Origin: an uncultured Candidatus Actinomarina sp.
GTDB taxonomy: Bacteria > Actinomycetota > Acidimicrobiia > Actinomarinales > Actinomarinaceae
DNA length: 64,000 bases
Reading direction: 5' to 3'
Assembly (NCBI GenBank): GCA_902610815.1
Contig: CACLXG010000001.1
Location: 202,775 to 266,774, forward strand
Below are positions 1-8,768 of this stretch, in pieces; position 1 is the stretch's first letter; the number at the start of each line of letters is the position of its first letter. A model generated the notes under the pieces. That model saw nothing but the letters and a program-made list of their open reading frames with translations. It was not told the DNA's origin and made no database searches. Both the position numbers and the translations under genes were made by a program.

Positions 1-148
1 CTTCTTCATTTCTATAAACAGCTGCTGTATCAATGTGTCTATATCCATACTTAATAGCTGCATAAGATAAATCTTCAGCTTCTTTGGAACTCATATTGTA
101 AGTGCCTAAACCAATTCGCGGAACAATGTTATTTGTATTATTTTCCAT
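1..148 (-). CDS. Aldo/keto reductase, N-terminal part only (runs off window start)
   Basis: Reverse complement from ATG at 148 reads MENNTNNIVPRIGLGTYNMSSKEAEDLSYAAIKYGYRHIDTAAVYRNEE; 'IGLGTY...GYRHIDTAAVYRNE' is the AKR N-terminal signature. Confidence 0.9.
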   Translation of the reverse strand, partial: MENNTNNIVPRIGLGTYNMSSKEAEDLSYAAIKYGYRHIDTAAVYRNEE

Positions 149-150
149 AG

Positions 151-231
151 TTAATATAACAAATATAACAGGCCAAAAAATAATGGGATTAGAAGGGCAA
201 AACTTAGTAATAGTATTTTCTTTGGTTCCAT
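151..231 (-). CDS. Possible 26-aa hydrophobic microprotein (MEPKKILLLSFALLIPLFFGLLYLLY)
   Basis: Manual translation; single TM-like segment; stop lies 2 nt before the AKR start codon. No clear SD. Not in supplied ORF track. Confidence 0.4.
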   Translation of the reverse strand: MEPKKILLLSFALLIPLFFGLLYLLY

Positions 232-401
232 AATATTATTTTACAATTGGTTTTGAACAAAATTTCTTATTGATAGATAAATTATTATTATCCAAAATAT
301 TTTTTTAGTCTATTAGAAACCAAAAATTTATCACATTTGTAATAGAGCATAAAAATAAAATTAGTTTATGCATTAGTGCACTTTTAAAATAATTTAGATA
401 C

Positions 402-434
402 AAAAAAGAGTCCAGTTTCCTGAACTCTTTTTTT
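402..434. terminator. Intrinsic terminator-like hairpin, A-tract and T-tract on opposite sides (bidirectional candidate)
   Basis: caaaaaagagtccagtttcctgaactctttttttg: AAAGAG(T)..(A)CTCTTT stem with flanking A6/T7. Confidence 0.6.
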
Positions 435-499
435 GAGGTAACAGGCTTATTACCTAATTACACAATAAACAGCTGTAATAAATAATGCTAGAAAAATGA

Positions 500-1096
500 T
501 TATTTTCTTAAATCAAAATATGGCATAAATACTTGAAGAACTCTCCCTATCGACAAGACAATTATAATTGATGCAATTCCAATTTTTCCTCCTAAAAGAA
601 AACCAATAGAAAATGCAACTAATTCTAACAGTGTTCTTGCGTTTCCAATTTTTAGACCAAGTTTTTCTAGACCTACCATAATCCCATCTCTAGGCCCCGC
701 ACCAAGATCTCCACCAACATAAATTGCTGTGCCAAGTCCTATTAGGGTAATTCCAGTAACTAAATACAATACTTGAATTATGAGTGTCTCAGTTTGTGGA
801 ATTATATTAATGATAAAATCTGCTGTTAAGCCAATCCAAAATGCATCAAAGATAGTTGCTATTCCAGGTTTTTGCTTTAATGGTATCCAAAGCAGCAGTG
901 AAATAAGTGAAGTTAATATCCCTGCTTGGCCATATGTAATATTTATTGTTTTCGATATGCCATCGTGTAATACACCCCAAGGACCTAATCCAAGATTTGC
1001 CATATAATTAAAAGCAACCCCAATGCCAATCATTGTTATTCCAATCACAGCTTGTATATATTTACGTGCTAATAAGGGCATATAATAATGTAACAT
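500..1096 (-). CDS. YczE/YyaS-like integral membrane protein
   Basis: 198 aa multi-TM ORF with duplicated 'LGLGPWGVLHDGIS' / 'LGAGPRDGIMVGL' motifs typical of the YczE family. Confidence 0.7.
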   Translation of the reverse strand: MLHYYMPLLARKYIQAVIGITMIGIGVAFNYMANLGLGPWGVLHDGISKTINITYGQAGILTSLISLLLWIPLKQKPGIATIFDAFWIGLTADFIINIIPQTETLIIQVLYLVTGITLIGLGTAIYVGGDLGAGPRDGIMVGLEKLGLKIGNARTLLELVAFSIGFLLGGKIGIASIIIVLSIGRVLQVFMPYFDLRK

Positions 1097-1131
1097 TTTG
1101 TTCTAATTAGATTATTATTCAGATATAAATT

Positions 1132-1245
1132 ATGGCAGATAAAGAAATAGCAGAAGCTCGTCGGCAGGCTCGAAAGAAAAAACATATGTTGAAACGGAGG
1201 GGGAGACTCGATTGGAGAACAAACAGAACAGGTAAAAGAAAATAG
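1132..1245 (+). CDS. Possible 37-aa highly basic protein (MADKEIAEARRQARKKKHMLKRRGRLDWRTNRTGKRK)
   Basis: Manual translation; ORF fills the gap between a divergent and a convergent gene; Arg/Lys-rich. No clear SD. Confidence 0.45.
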   Translation: MADKEIAEARRQARKKKHMLKRRGRLDWRTNRTGKRK

Positions 1246-1539
1246 TTATTCTTGTTCTTGTTTAAGAAGCATCTTTTTAGTCTTTATTCCGCCCTCGCCA
1301 CTGTATCCGCCTAGTTTTCCATCAGTGCGTATAACTCTATGACATGGAATTGTTAAAGGGTAAGGATTTTTACCACAGGCATTAGCTACTGCTCTCGAAC
1401 TATTAGGTTTTCCTATTGCGTTCGCAAGGTCTTTGTATGTACAAGTTTCACCATATGGAATTTTTGCAATTTCTTTCCATACTAATACTTGAAAATCAGT
1501 GCCTTGAATATCCCTAAATATATTATTCTTCAATTTCAT
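1246..1539 (-). CDS. ogt: Methylated-DNA--protein-cysteine methyltransferase, short (catalytic domain only)
   Basis: Active-site PCHRVI motif plus 'IPYGETCTYKDLA' and 'LGGYSGG'-like C-term. Confidence 0.88.
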   Translation of the reverse strand: MKLKNNIFRDIQGTDFQVLVWKEIAKIPYGETCTYKDLANAIGKPNSSRAVANACGKNPYPLTIPCHRVIRTDGKLGGYSGEGGIKTKKMLLKQEQE

Positions 1540-2869
1540 AAACTATATTGTCAGTTGTAATGCTTTTTGACGTTAAACTTTCTAAATTAAATCTATTATT
1601 TGATTTTAATGAATCTTCGTAATCAATTCTTCCTTTAAGAAAAGTGTATTTAGCTAGGGGGCTTATTGCACCAAATGCAATAAAATCATAATGAGCTGAT
1701 TGTGTCATATAATATCCTTTAGCTAAGTTTTTATTTGTAACATAAGTTCTATAGACTTCAATTTCACTTAGAGCATTAATATCTTCAAATCCGTTATACC
1801 AATCTTCACTGTAAATAAAGTATGAATCAGTTACTAAATCTATTGTTCCAATTTCCTCTAATAACGGAACAAAAAATGGGTCTTGAAGTATTAAAGAATT
1901 ACAATTATTTCTTAAGCAATACAGATGCGCTGAACCACCACCAGTAGAATGTCCAATAAGGTTGATATCTGAAAAATCAGCATAGTAATTTTTATTCTCT
2001 AGATAATTTATTGTGTTTTCAATATCTAAGGACATTTCATACATAACATCATAAACTTTCGAAGAGTTCTCTGTTGAACCAGTATTATATATTGTTCCAG
2101 ATGGCAATTCTGTAAACATAGCTAATCCAGTATGGTCAAGAGCAACGACAATATAGCCTTGTGATGCAATGGTAATTAACTGGTCTGTTGCAAAAATTTT
2201 CTCTCCTGACCAACCGTGAGTATATATAACAATAGGGGATTTATTATCTAGTCTTTCTAAATTTGTACCAATGTCAAAATACGACAAATTTAAATGACTT
2301 AACAGAAATTCAGGAAGCGCAATACCCCAAGTACGGTTTAAATATCTAATTACAGTTTTACCCCAGTTTGTATCAACATCTTTAAAAAGCTGGATAGTTT
2401 CAGTTTCGTCATTACTAGGGTAATAGACGTCTACAAGCAACTCCCTATTGCCTGTACTTGTTAGATTACTAAGTTCATAAAATGCTTTAGGTTGTTCTCT
2501 ATCCGAAACTACAACATGAAATTCCTCATATCCAACTGAATATTGTTTACCTTCTATGTTAAATTTTGGTACTGGAAGAATATATACTAGTGTTGCACTG
2601 ATACCAGTAAATAAAAATATCAAAAAATAATATACAATTTTTGCGAATTTATTTTTTATCTCAATATTGAAGAAATGTAGTGTCGTAATAATAAAGATAA
2701 TTACATAAAGTGGTACATACTGCCATTTAAAGCCAACAATTAACAACTGCATAATTGATACAATATAGAAGATTATTAATGCCAAATTTACAATTCGATA
2801 TGTAATTCGAGTTCTAAATATCAAAAGAAAAGCAATAGAAAGGAGCAGTACGTCAAAATAAATATCCAT
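1523..2869 (-). CDS. Membrane-anchored alpha/beta hydrolase, PAF-acetylhydrolase-like
   Basis: N-terminal TM segments; 'VIYTHGWSG' oxyanion region and GHSTGGG nucleophile elbow. Confidence 0.75.
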   Translation of the reverse strand: MDIYFDVLLLSIAFLLIFRTRITYRIVNLALIIFYIVSIMQLLIVGFKWQYVPLYVIIFIITTLHFFNIEIKNKFAKIVYYFLIFLFTGISATLVYILPVPKFNIEGKQYSVGYEEFHVVVSDREQPKAFYELSNLTSTGNRELLVDVYYPSNDETETIQLFKDVDTNWGKTVIRYLNRTWGIALPEFLLSHLNLSYFDIGTNLERLDNKSPIVIYTHGWSGEKIFATDQLITIASQGYIVVALDHTGLAMFTELPSGTIYNTGSTENSSKVYDVMYEMSLDIENTINYLENKNYYADFSDINLIGHSTGGGSAHLYCLRNNCNSLILQDPFFVPLLEEIGTIDLVTDSYFIYSEDWYNGFEDINALSEIEVYRTYVTNKNLAKGYYMTQSAHYDFIAFGAISPLAKYTFLKGRIDYEDSLKSNNRFNLESLTSKSITTDNIVYEIEE

Positions 2870-2912
2870 ATCTATATTTTAAATTTTCTAGTGTAAATGT
2901 ATTATTTATTTT

Positions 2913-3479
2913 ATGGAAAATTCGCATACATTATTAGCTAAAACAATACATTGGACTTTCTCTATTCTCTATGCGTATGGAATATTTAAACAAGTAGAAG
3001 ATTTAGAAGAATTAGAAGATGCTTCTCTTTTAAATTTTGAAATTTTCTTTGCTATAGTTTTTTTAGTTATAGTTATGCTTCGTTTTTTTTATATGAAAGA
3101 CGCAAAAACGTTACTTGGTGCTCATGATGAAATGCACAAAGGTCATTTGTTTATTGCAAAAGTAACACACAGGCTTGTCTACTTTAGTTTGATAATGTTG
3201 CCAACTACAGGGTTATTAATTGCTGGCATTCTTAATGCAGGGGTTCCTGGAATGGAGATAGCTATTGCTTTACATGAGCTATCAGCTTTTCTTAGTTATA
3301 TAACGATTGGCATACATGTAGCTGCTTCGCTATATTCACGATATAAAGGAGAAGGAGTTTGGAATGCTATGGTTCCGGTATGGCGTGAAGACTCAAAAAA
3401 GAATTCCAAACTTATTTCAAAGTTAGAGGACATAGAAAATAAAATCTACGATGAAATCGAAGATCGGTTTATAAATTAA
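2913..3479 (+). CDS. Cytochrome b561-family membrane protein
   Basis: 188 aa, four TM-like segments with conserved His ('KTIHWTF', 'AKVTHRLVYF', 'LHELSAF', 'IGIHVAA'). Confidence 0.75.
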   Translation: MENSHTLLAKTIHWTFSILYAYGIFKQVEDLEELEDASLLNFEIFFAIVFLVIVMLRFFYMKDAKTLLGAHDEMHKGHLFIAKVTHRLVYFSLIMLPTTGLLIAGILNAGVPGMEIAIALHELSAFLSYITIGIHVAASLYSRYKGEGVWNAMVPVWREDSKKNSKLISKLEDIENKIYDEIEDRFIN

Positions 3480-3500
3480 ATATATATTTATAACTTAGTT

Positions 3501-3911
3501 TCAATATCTGTCCGTTCTACCTTGAAAGATTCGCGATAAAAGACTCTGGGCGTCTTTTACAGGGTTATTTTTTTTAACTCTGTCTGATTTATAGCTTGAT
3601 TTAGCATCTTCAATTTGTATATCTTGAAGTGTCTCCTCAAATTCCTCAATCAATTCTTTCATTTCATCATCATCATCAAACTCTTCGTTGTTATTTTCAA
3701 TGTTTAGATCAGGACTTTGAGGATTATTTCTAGGTGAGCGAGCAAGGTAGTATGCAATTAACATACTTACAAATACACTACCAAATGCTTCATTAGTAAA
3801 TGTTCCTGTTTCTATCTGAGTAATTACTCCTGAAACAGTAGAAACGATAATAAAGATTGCAAAAAATCTTCTAATTATGAGACCAATCGATCTATTTTTC
3901 TTTGGTTCCAT
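3501..3911 (-). CDS. Hypothetical membrane protein with acidic C-terminal tail
   Basis: 136 aa; two TM-like segments then 'EFDDDDEMKELIEEFEE'. Confidence 0.6.
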   Translation of the reverse strand: MEPKKNRSIGLIIRRFFAIFIIVSTVSGVITQIETGTFTNEAFGSVFVSMLIAYYLARSPRNNPQSPDLNIENNNEEFDDDDEMKELIEEFEETLQDIQIEDAKSSYKSDRVKKNNPVKDAQSLLSRIFQGRTDRY

Positions 3912-3921
3912 AAATTAGCTT

Positions 3922-4296
3922 TTAATTTAGTCCAGCTTTATATGTTCTAAACTTTGGACCCATAGCAGCTAACATTTCTTGCATTTCATCAGATACATCA
4001 CCTAAAATTGTCATATTTTCAAATGTTGTAAGTTCACGAAATTTTAAATTAACTGGAGTTCCTATTGCTTTAGTAGCAATTTCTTTAAAACTTTCAACAT
4101 TATCAAATTCTTCAATTAATGTTGCTGTATTAGTTTCCTCATTAACATACCACTCAAACTTCTTAAGACCATTTACGCCTAAACTTTCAATAAATTGACA
4201 TTGCTCATTTTCAATAAAATCTATAAATTCATCTGTTGACGTGTAGCTAACATCAATAATTACTCTCAGTGACCCACTATTTTTATGCAAGTCCAT
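3922..4296 (-). CDS. Hypothetical protein, possibly dimeric alpha/beta-barrel
   Basis: 124 aa ORF; 'EWYVNEETNTATLIEEFDNVESFKE' resembles ABM-like proteins. Inference. Confidence 0.5.
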   Translation of the reverse strand: MDLHKNSGSLRVIIDVSYTSTDEFIDFIENEQCQFIESLGVNGLKKFEWYVNEETNTATLIEEFDNVESFKEIATKAIGTPVNLKFRELTTFENMTILGDVSDEMQEMLAAMGPKFRTYKAGLN

Positions 4297-4418
4297 TTTG
4301 ACTCCTTTCGATTACATTATTTATATTAATAATAATGTTCCATGAACGCTTTCCTTATAAGGAAGAAGTGGTAGTTTCAATTGAAGAAAATCTAATATTT
4401 GACCAGTAGGATAAAATT

Positions 4419-5615
4419 ATGAAACAAGTTAAAGTTCAATATAAATCATCAGTACAAATAAATGGAAAGTGTCATGAGGACTTCCAAGAAGTAGTTGAAG
4501 TATTTGCTAAAAATTTTGATAAGTATAATGAAATAGGTTCGTCACTCTGTGTTGTTGTTGATGGCGAAATGACAGTAGACATTTGGGGTGGACATACTTC
4601 CGAGCAGAAAACAGAACAGTGGAATGAAGACACATTATCAGTTGCCTTTTCTAGTACTAAAGCAGCGCTTGCACTTTGTGCACATTTATTAATTGATAGA
4701 GAAGAATTACATCCTGAAGATAAGGTTGTTAAATACTGGCCAGAGTATGGGAGGAATGGAAAAGAAGAAACTACCGTACGTATGATTTTAAATCACACAG
4801 CTGGATTACCTGCACTTAAAACACCTGTTCAGGAGAATGGTTTTTACAACTGGGAATACATGATAGGATTACTTGAAAATGCAACACCATTCTGGAATCC
4901 TGGAGATGAAACTGGTTATCACATGATGACAACTGGGTGGTTAATTGGAGAATTAATTAGAAGAATTACAGGAAAATCTCTAGGAAATTTTTTTCAAGAT
5001 GAAGTTAGTAAGCCATATAACTTAGATTATTGGATTGGTTTACCTCAAAATGAAGTTGATAGGGTAGCTAAAGTAACACCATTTTCCTCCTCTCCATCAG
5101 ATAAGCCAAGTGGCTTTGCAGAAGCTTTCAGAACAGACCCTGAGTCGATGCAAAGATTATCACTAACAAATACTGGTGGATATGATTACAATTCTGTTGA
5201 AACTTATAAATCTGAAATAGGTGGTGTAGGTGGAATAACAAATGCTCGTTCGTTAGCTGGAATGCTTACACCTCTTGCACAAAACAACGGAAAGCTTCTA
5301 TCTAAAGACGGGGTACAAAGGCTGAGCCAATTACATTCTGTTCCAGGTGTGGACAAAATGTTAATGTTGCCAACAAGTTTTTCCGAGGGATTCATGTTGC
5401 ACATGGACAATCGAGGTAATTTTGAGGGAGAAGGCGGATCGTTCATTATTGGGCCAAATGCTTTTGGTCATGTCGGATTTGGAGGAAGTAGTGCTACATT
5501 TGCTGACCCTGATTGCAAAATGTCTTTTGGGTATATGGTTAATAAATTAGGTGGAGAGTATTTAATAAGTGATAGATGCCAAAACTTAATTAATGCATCC
5601 TATAGATCTTTATAA
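4419..5615 (+). CDS. Serine hydrolase, beta-lactamase/EstB family
   Basis: SxxK motif in 'AFSSTKAALALCAHLL', 'NHTAGLPAL', 'GHVGFGGSSA'. Confidence 0.85.
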   Translation: MKQVKVQYKSSVQINGKCHEDFQEVVEVFAKNFDKYNEIGSSLCVVVDGEMTVDIWGGHTSEQKTEQWNEDTLSVAFSSTKAALALCAHLLIDREELHPEDKVVKYWPEYGRNGKEETTVRMILNHTAGLPALKTPVQENGFYNWEYMIGLLENATPFWNPGDETGYHMMTTGWLIGELIRRITGKSLGNFFQDEVSKPYNLDYWIGLPQNEVDRVAKVTPFSSSPSDKPSGFAEAFRTDPESMQRLSLTNTGGYDYNSVETYKSEIGGVGGITNARSLAGMLTPLAQNNGKLLSKDGVQRLSQLHSVPGVDKMLMLPTSFSEGFMLHMDNRGNFEGEGGSFIIGPNAFGHVGFGGSSATFADPDCKMSFGYMVNKLGGEYLISDRCQNLINASYRSL

Positions 5616-5630
5616 AAAAATTATAAATTA

Positions 5631-5750
5631 TTAGGAAAGTAGAGAAAAAAGCAACACAAATGGAATTGAAATTAATGCAAAAGAAATATAGATTAAGAAA
5701 CAAATAATTAGAACAATTATTGAACCTAAAAGTAATTTATTTGCATTCAT
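5631..5750 (-). CDS. Possible 39-aa hydrophobic microprotein (MNANKLLLGSIIVLIICFLIYISFALISIPFVLLFSLLS)
   Basis: Manual reverse-strand translation of the bla-like/csp intergenic gap; uninterrupted ATG-to-TAA hydrophobic ORF. Confidence 0.5.
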   Translation of the reverse strand: MNANKLLLGSIIVLIICFLIYISFALISIPFVLLFSLLS

Positions 5751-5861
5751 AAATGATATTTTAAAATGAATAAAATTTTTACATAAATTTATAAAAAGTA
5801 TATCTCAGTATCTGTATAGTTAATATGTCTTTTATAAGACATGTCGAAATTAAGGAGAAAT

Positions 5862-6059
5862 ATGCCGAAAGGCAAAGTCAAATGGTTTAACTCCACTAAA
5901 GGGTATGGATTTATTGAACCTGAAGAAGGTGATAAAGATGTATTCGTACATATCTCAGCTGTTAAAAGTGCAGGTATGCAAGATCTTGATGAAGGTCAAG
6001 AAGTAGAGTATGACTTAGTAGAAAATAATGGAAAAACATCAGCTGAGAATCTTAAATAG
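5862..6059 (+). CDS. cspA: Cold-shock protein (CspA family)
   Basis: '[32 protein letters not shown]'. Start moved from 5841 to the ATG at 5862, which has 'aaggag' upstream. Confidence 0.93.
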   Translation: MPKGKVKWFNSTKGYGFIEPEEGDKDVFVHISAVKSAGMQDLDEGQEVEYDLVENNGKTSAENLK

Positions 6060-6081
6060 ATAAAGTTAAACATGTTTTACG

Positions 6082-6109
6082 ACCGGTAGCTAGTCTGCCG
6101 GTTTTTTTT
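6082..6109 (+). terminator. Intrinsic terminator of cspA
   Basis: accgg tagctagtctg ccggt followed by T8. Confidence 0.75.
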
Positions 6110-6860
6110 AACCTAGGAGTATTCTTACAGACAAAAGAATTGAAACAATAACTAATACCGGTCTTACAACCTTTTCACCGTTTTTTATGGCAAACCTAGA
6201 TCCTGTATATGCTCCTGCGATTTGTGCTATTGCCATTGTTAATCCAATTAACCAAAGAACATAACCTTGAAATGCAAAAATAATGAACGCTGCAAAATTT
6301 GATGAAAAATTTAAAAGCTTTGTAACTGCTGTTGCCTGCATGATATTTGCTCCTTTAATAATAATGAAAGACAAGACAAAAAAGGAACCTGTTCCTGGTC
6401 CAAAAAATCCATCATAGAAACCAATTGCAAAAACAACTAAATTGAAAATGATAAGCAATCTCTCATTTTGTTTTACTTTTGACGGACCTTTATTTGTAAT
6501 AAAAAATATTGCAGCACTAATTAACAAAATTGGTATGACTGATTCTAAGGTTTCATTTGAAATTCTGCTTACCAATAATGTACCTATTGAGGATCCAGTA
6601 AATGCTAATAAAAAATATAAATATCGATTCTTTTCAACCAGTAATCCATTTTTGTAATAATTAATTGTCGATGTAAACGTACCAAAACATGATTGAAATT
6701 TGTTAGTAGCCAGAACATTTAGTGGTGGCATACCTACAAGAAGCATTGAAGGTGTAGTTAATAACCCTCCACCTCCCGCAATTGAATCAATTAAAGATGC
6801 AAAAAATGCGACAATAAATAAAATTACATAAACAGTTGTTTCGTCGTACTGATATTCCAT
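6108..6860 (-). CDS. TauE/SafE family sulfite exporter-like permease
   Basis: 'IDSIAGGGGLLTTPSMLLVGMPPLNVLATNKFQS' and 'GFYDGFFGPGTGSFF'. Confidence 0.9.
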   Translation of the reverse strand: MEYQYDETTVYVILFIVAFFASLIDSIAGGGGLLTTPSMLLVGMPPLNVLATNKFQSCFGTFTSTINYYKNGLLVEKNRYLYFLLAFTGSSIGTLLVSRISNETLESVIPILLISAAIFFITNKGPSKVKQNERLLIIFNLVVFAIGFYDGFFGPGTGSFFVLSFIIIKGANIMQATAVTKLLNFSSNFAAFIIFAFQGYVLWLIGLTMAIAQIAGAYTGSRFAIKNGEKVVRPVLVIVSILLSVRILLG

Positions 6861-6939
6861 AATGAGTCACTTAATTGTATCTCGATTATTTAATAACTTC
6901 ATTAGACATATTAAAGTTTAAAAATTTAAAATAAAACCT

Positions 6940-8406
6940 ATGAAATATTTCGGAGCTATAGATCAGGGAACAACAAGCTCAAGATTTATTGTATTTGATG
7001 AAAATGGCTCAATAGTTAAACAACATCAACAAGAGGTTACTCAATACCTTCCTGATGAAGTTTCTGTAGAGCATGATCCTAATGAAATATGGGAATCAAT
7101 TCTCAATTGCATTAATGAAGTAAATAAAGAATTCCAAATTGACCAGTTAGATAGTATTGGTATTACTAATCAAAGAGAAACTACTTTAGCTTGGAAAAAA
7201 TCAACTGGAGAACCCTTACATAATGCATTAGTTTGGCAGGACACTAGAACTCAAAATATTTGTGATGAACTTAAGACTATTTCTGAATTAGAGGAATCAT
7301 TTAATAAGACAGGATTACCAATTGCTACATATTTTTCATTATCTAAAATTTTATGGTTATTGAAAAATGTTGACGAAGTTAAGCAAGCACGTGAAGATAA
7401 CGATCTATCTTTTGGAACAATTGATAGTTGGTTGCTTTTTAAGCTTACGGGAGAACACGTAACAGATGTAACAAATGCAAGTAGAACTATGTTGATGGAT
7501 TTGGAATCACTGAACTGGATGAAAGACATTTTAACAACATTAGATATTCCAGAAAATTCACTGCCAGAGATAAAACCATCTCTTTATAATTTTGGAACTA
7601 ATTCAGACTTATTAAAAAATGTTCCATTAACTTCTGTACTTGGAGATCAACAAGCTGCTCTATTTGGCCAAAACTGTATAAATTCAGGTGATGTTAAAAA
7701 TACTTATGGAACGGGTTGCTTTGCGTTAACAAATACAGGAAATAAAATTGTACATTCTAACAATGGCTTACTTAGTACGGTAGCGTATCAAAAAGACGGT
7801 GAAGATCCTCAGTACGCATTAGAAGGATCTGTTTCAATCGCAGGTGCAGCAGTTCAATGGCTTAGAGATAACTTAAATATTATAGATAACAGTGAAGATA
7901 TTGAATCCCTTGCTATGGGTGTAAAAGACAATGGAGATGTGTATTTTGTGCCAGCATTTTCAGGTTTGTTTTCTCCACACTGGGACGAGACTGCTAGAGG
8001 TGTATTAGTTGGATTATCTAGATTTTCAAATAAATCACATATTGCAAGAGCTGTTTTAGAGTCAGTAGCATATCAATCTAATGAACTGCTTGAATCAATG
8101 GAGAAAGATATTGAAACAAAATTCGATACTGTAAATGTAGATGGTGGGATGATTGTTAATAATCTTCTCATGCAATTTCAAGCTGATATTTTTGATAAAA
8201 AAGTTATTTCACAAAAAATTAATGAGATTACCGCTTTAGGTGTAGGTGCTGCTTCCTATCTTTTTATTAATAACCTTCCATTAGAAAATATGAATTTATT
8301 TATTTCACAATCAAAAACTTGGAATCCAAATATGGATAGTAATCAACGAGAGCACTATTTAAATAAATGGAATAAAGCTATTAATAAATCAAAACAGTGG
8401 AAATAA
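6940..8406 (+). CDS. glpK: Glycerol kinase
   Basis: 'AIDQGTTSSRFIVFDENGSIV', 'LGDQQAALFGQNCINSGDVKNTYGTGCFALTNTG'. Confidence 0.96.
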   Translation: MKYFGAIDQGTTSSRFIVFDENGSIVKQHQQEVTQYLPDEVSVEHDPNEIWESILNCINEVNKEFQIDQLDSIGITNQRETTLAWKKSTGEPLHNALVWQDTRTQNICDELKTISELEESFNKTGLPIATYFSLSKILWLLKNVDEVKQAREDNDLSFGTIDSWLLFKLTGEHVTDVTNASRTMLMDLESLNWMKDILTTLDIPENSLPEIKPSLYNFGTNSDLLKNVPLTSVLGDQQAALFGQNCINSGDVKNTYGTGCFALTNTGNKIVHSNNGLLSTVAYQKDGEDPQYALEGSVSIAGAAVQWLRDNLNIIDNSEDIESLAMGVKDNGDVYFVPAFSGLFSPHWDETARGVLVGLSRFSNKSHIARAVLESVAYQSNELLESMEKDIETKFDTVNVDGGMIVNNLLMQFQADIFDKKVISQKINEITALGVGAASYLFINNLPLENMNLFISQSKTWNPNMDSNQREHYLNKWNKAINKSKQWK

Positions 8407-8768
8407 CAAAAGTATTAATATACGTTTACGTTCTCTTTTTTGTTGGAGCTGGATTGAATCATTTCTTAAATCCACAATTTTACGATACAATAGTTCCTAG
8501 TTTTATTCCGTTCCCTCGGGTGGTACATCAATTTACCGGAATACTTGAAATCATTATTCCGTTATTACTTCTTACAAAATATAGAAAAGAAGCCGCTTTA
8601 GCAATGATTGTTCTTCTGGTTCTTTTATATGGAGCAAATTTATATGTATGGATAAACAACCTTCCATATGGTAGAAACTACTGGAGTAACCAACAACACT
8701 TCTTAAGATTTCTGCTGCAAGTCCTTTATATTTATATAACATATGTAATTTATTTATATGAAAAATAA
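8397..8768 (+). CDS. DoxX-like small membrane protein
   Basis: 123 aa, four TM-like segments; 'VGAGLNHFLNPQFYDTIVPSFIPFP...FTGILEIIIPLLLL'. Confidence 0.65.
   Translation: MEITKVLIYVYVLFFVGAGLNHFLNPQFYDTIVPSFIPFPRVVHQFTGILEIIIPLLLLTKYRKEAALAMIVLLVLLYGANLYVWINNLPYGRNYWSNQQHFLRFLLQVLYIYITYVIYLYEK

Noticed and set aside
435-500. Short hydrophobic reading frame (IIFLALFITAVYCVIR) on the minus strand after the YczE-like gene
   Set aside because: No ATG/GTG/TTG start; only ATA/ATC/ATT available and no SD.
780-1007. 75-aa + strand ORF opposite the YczE-like gene
   Set aside because: Fully inside a conserved gene on the other strand; low-complexity, no motif.
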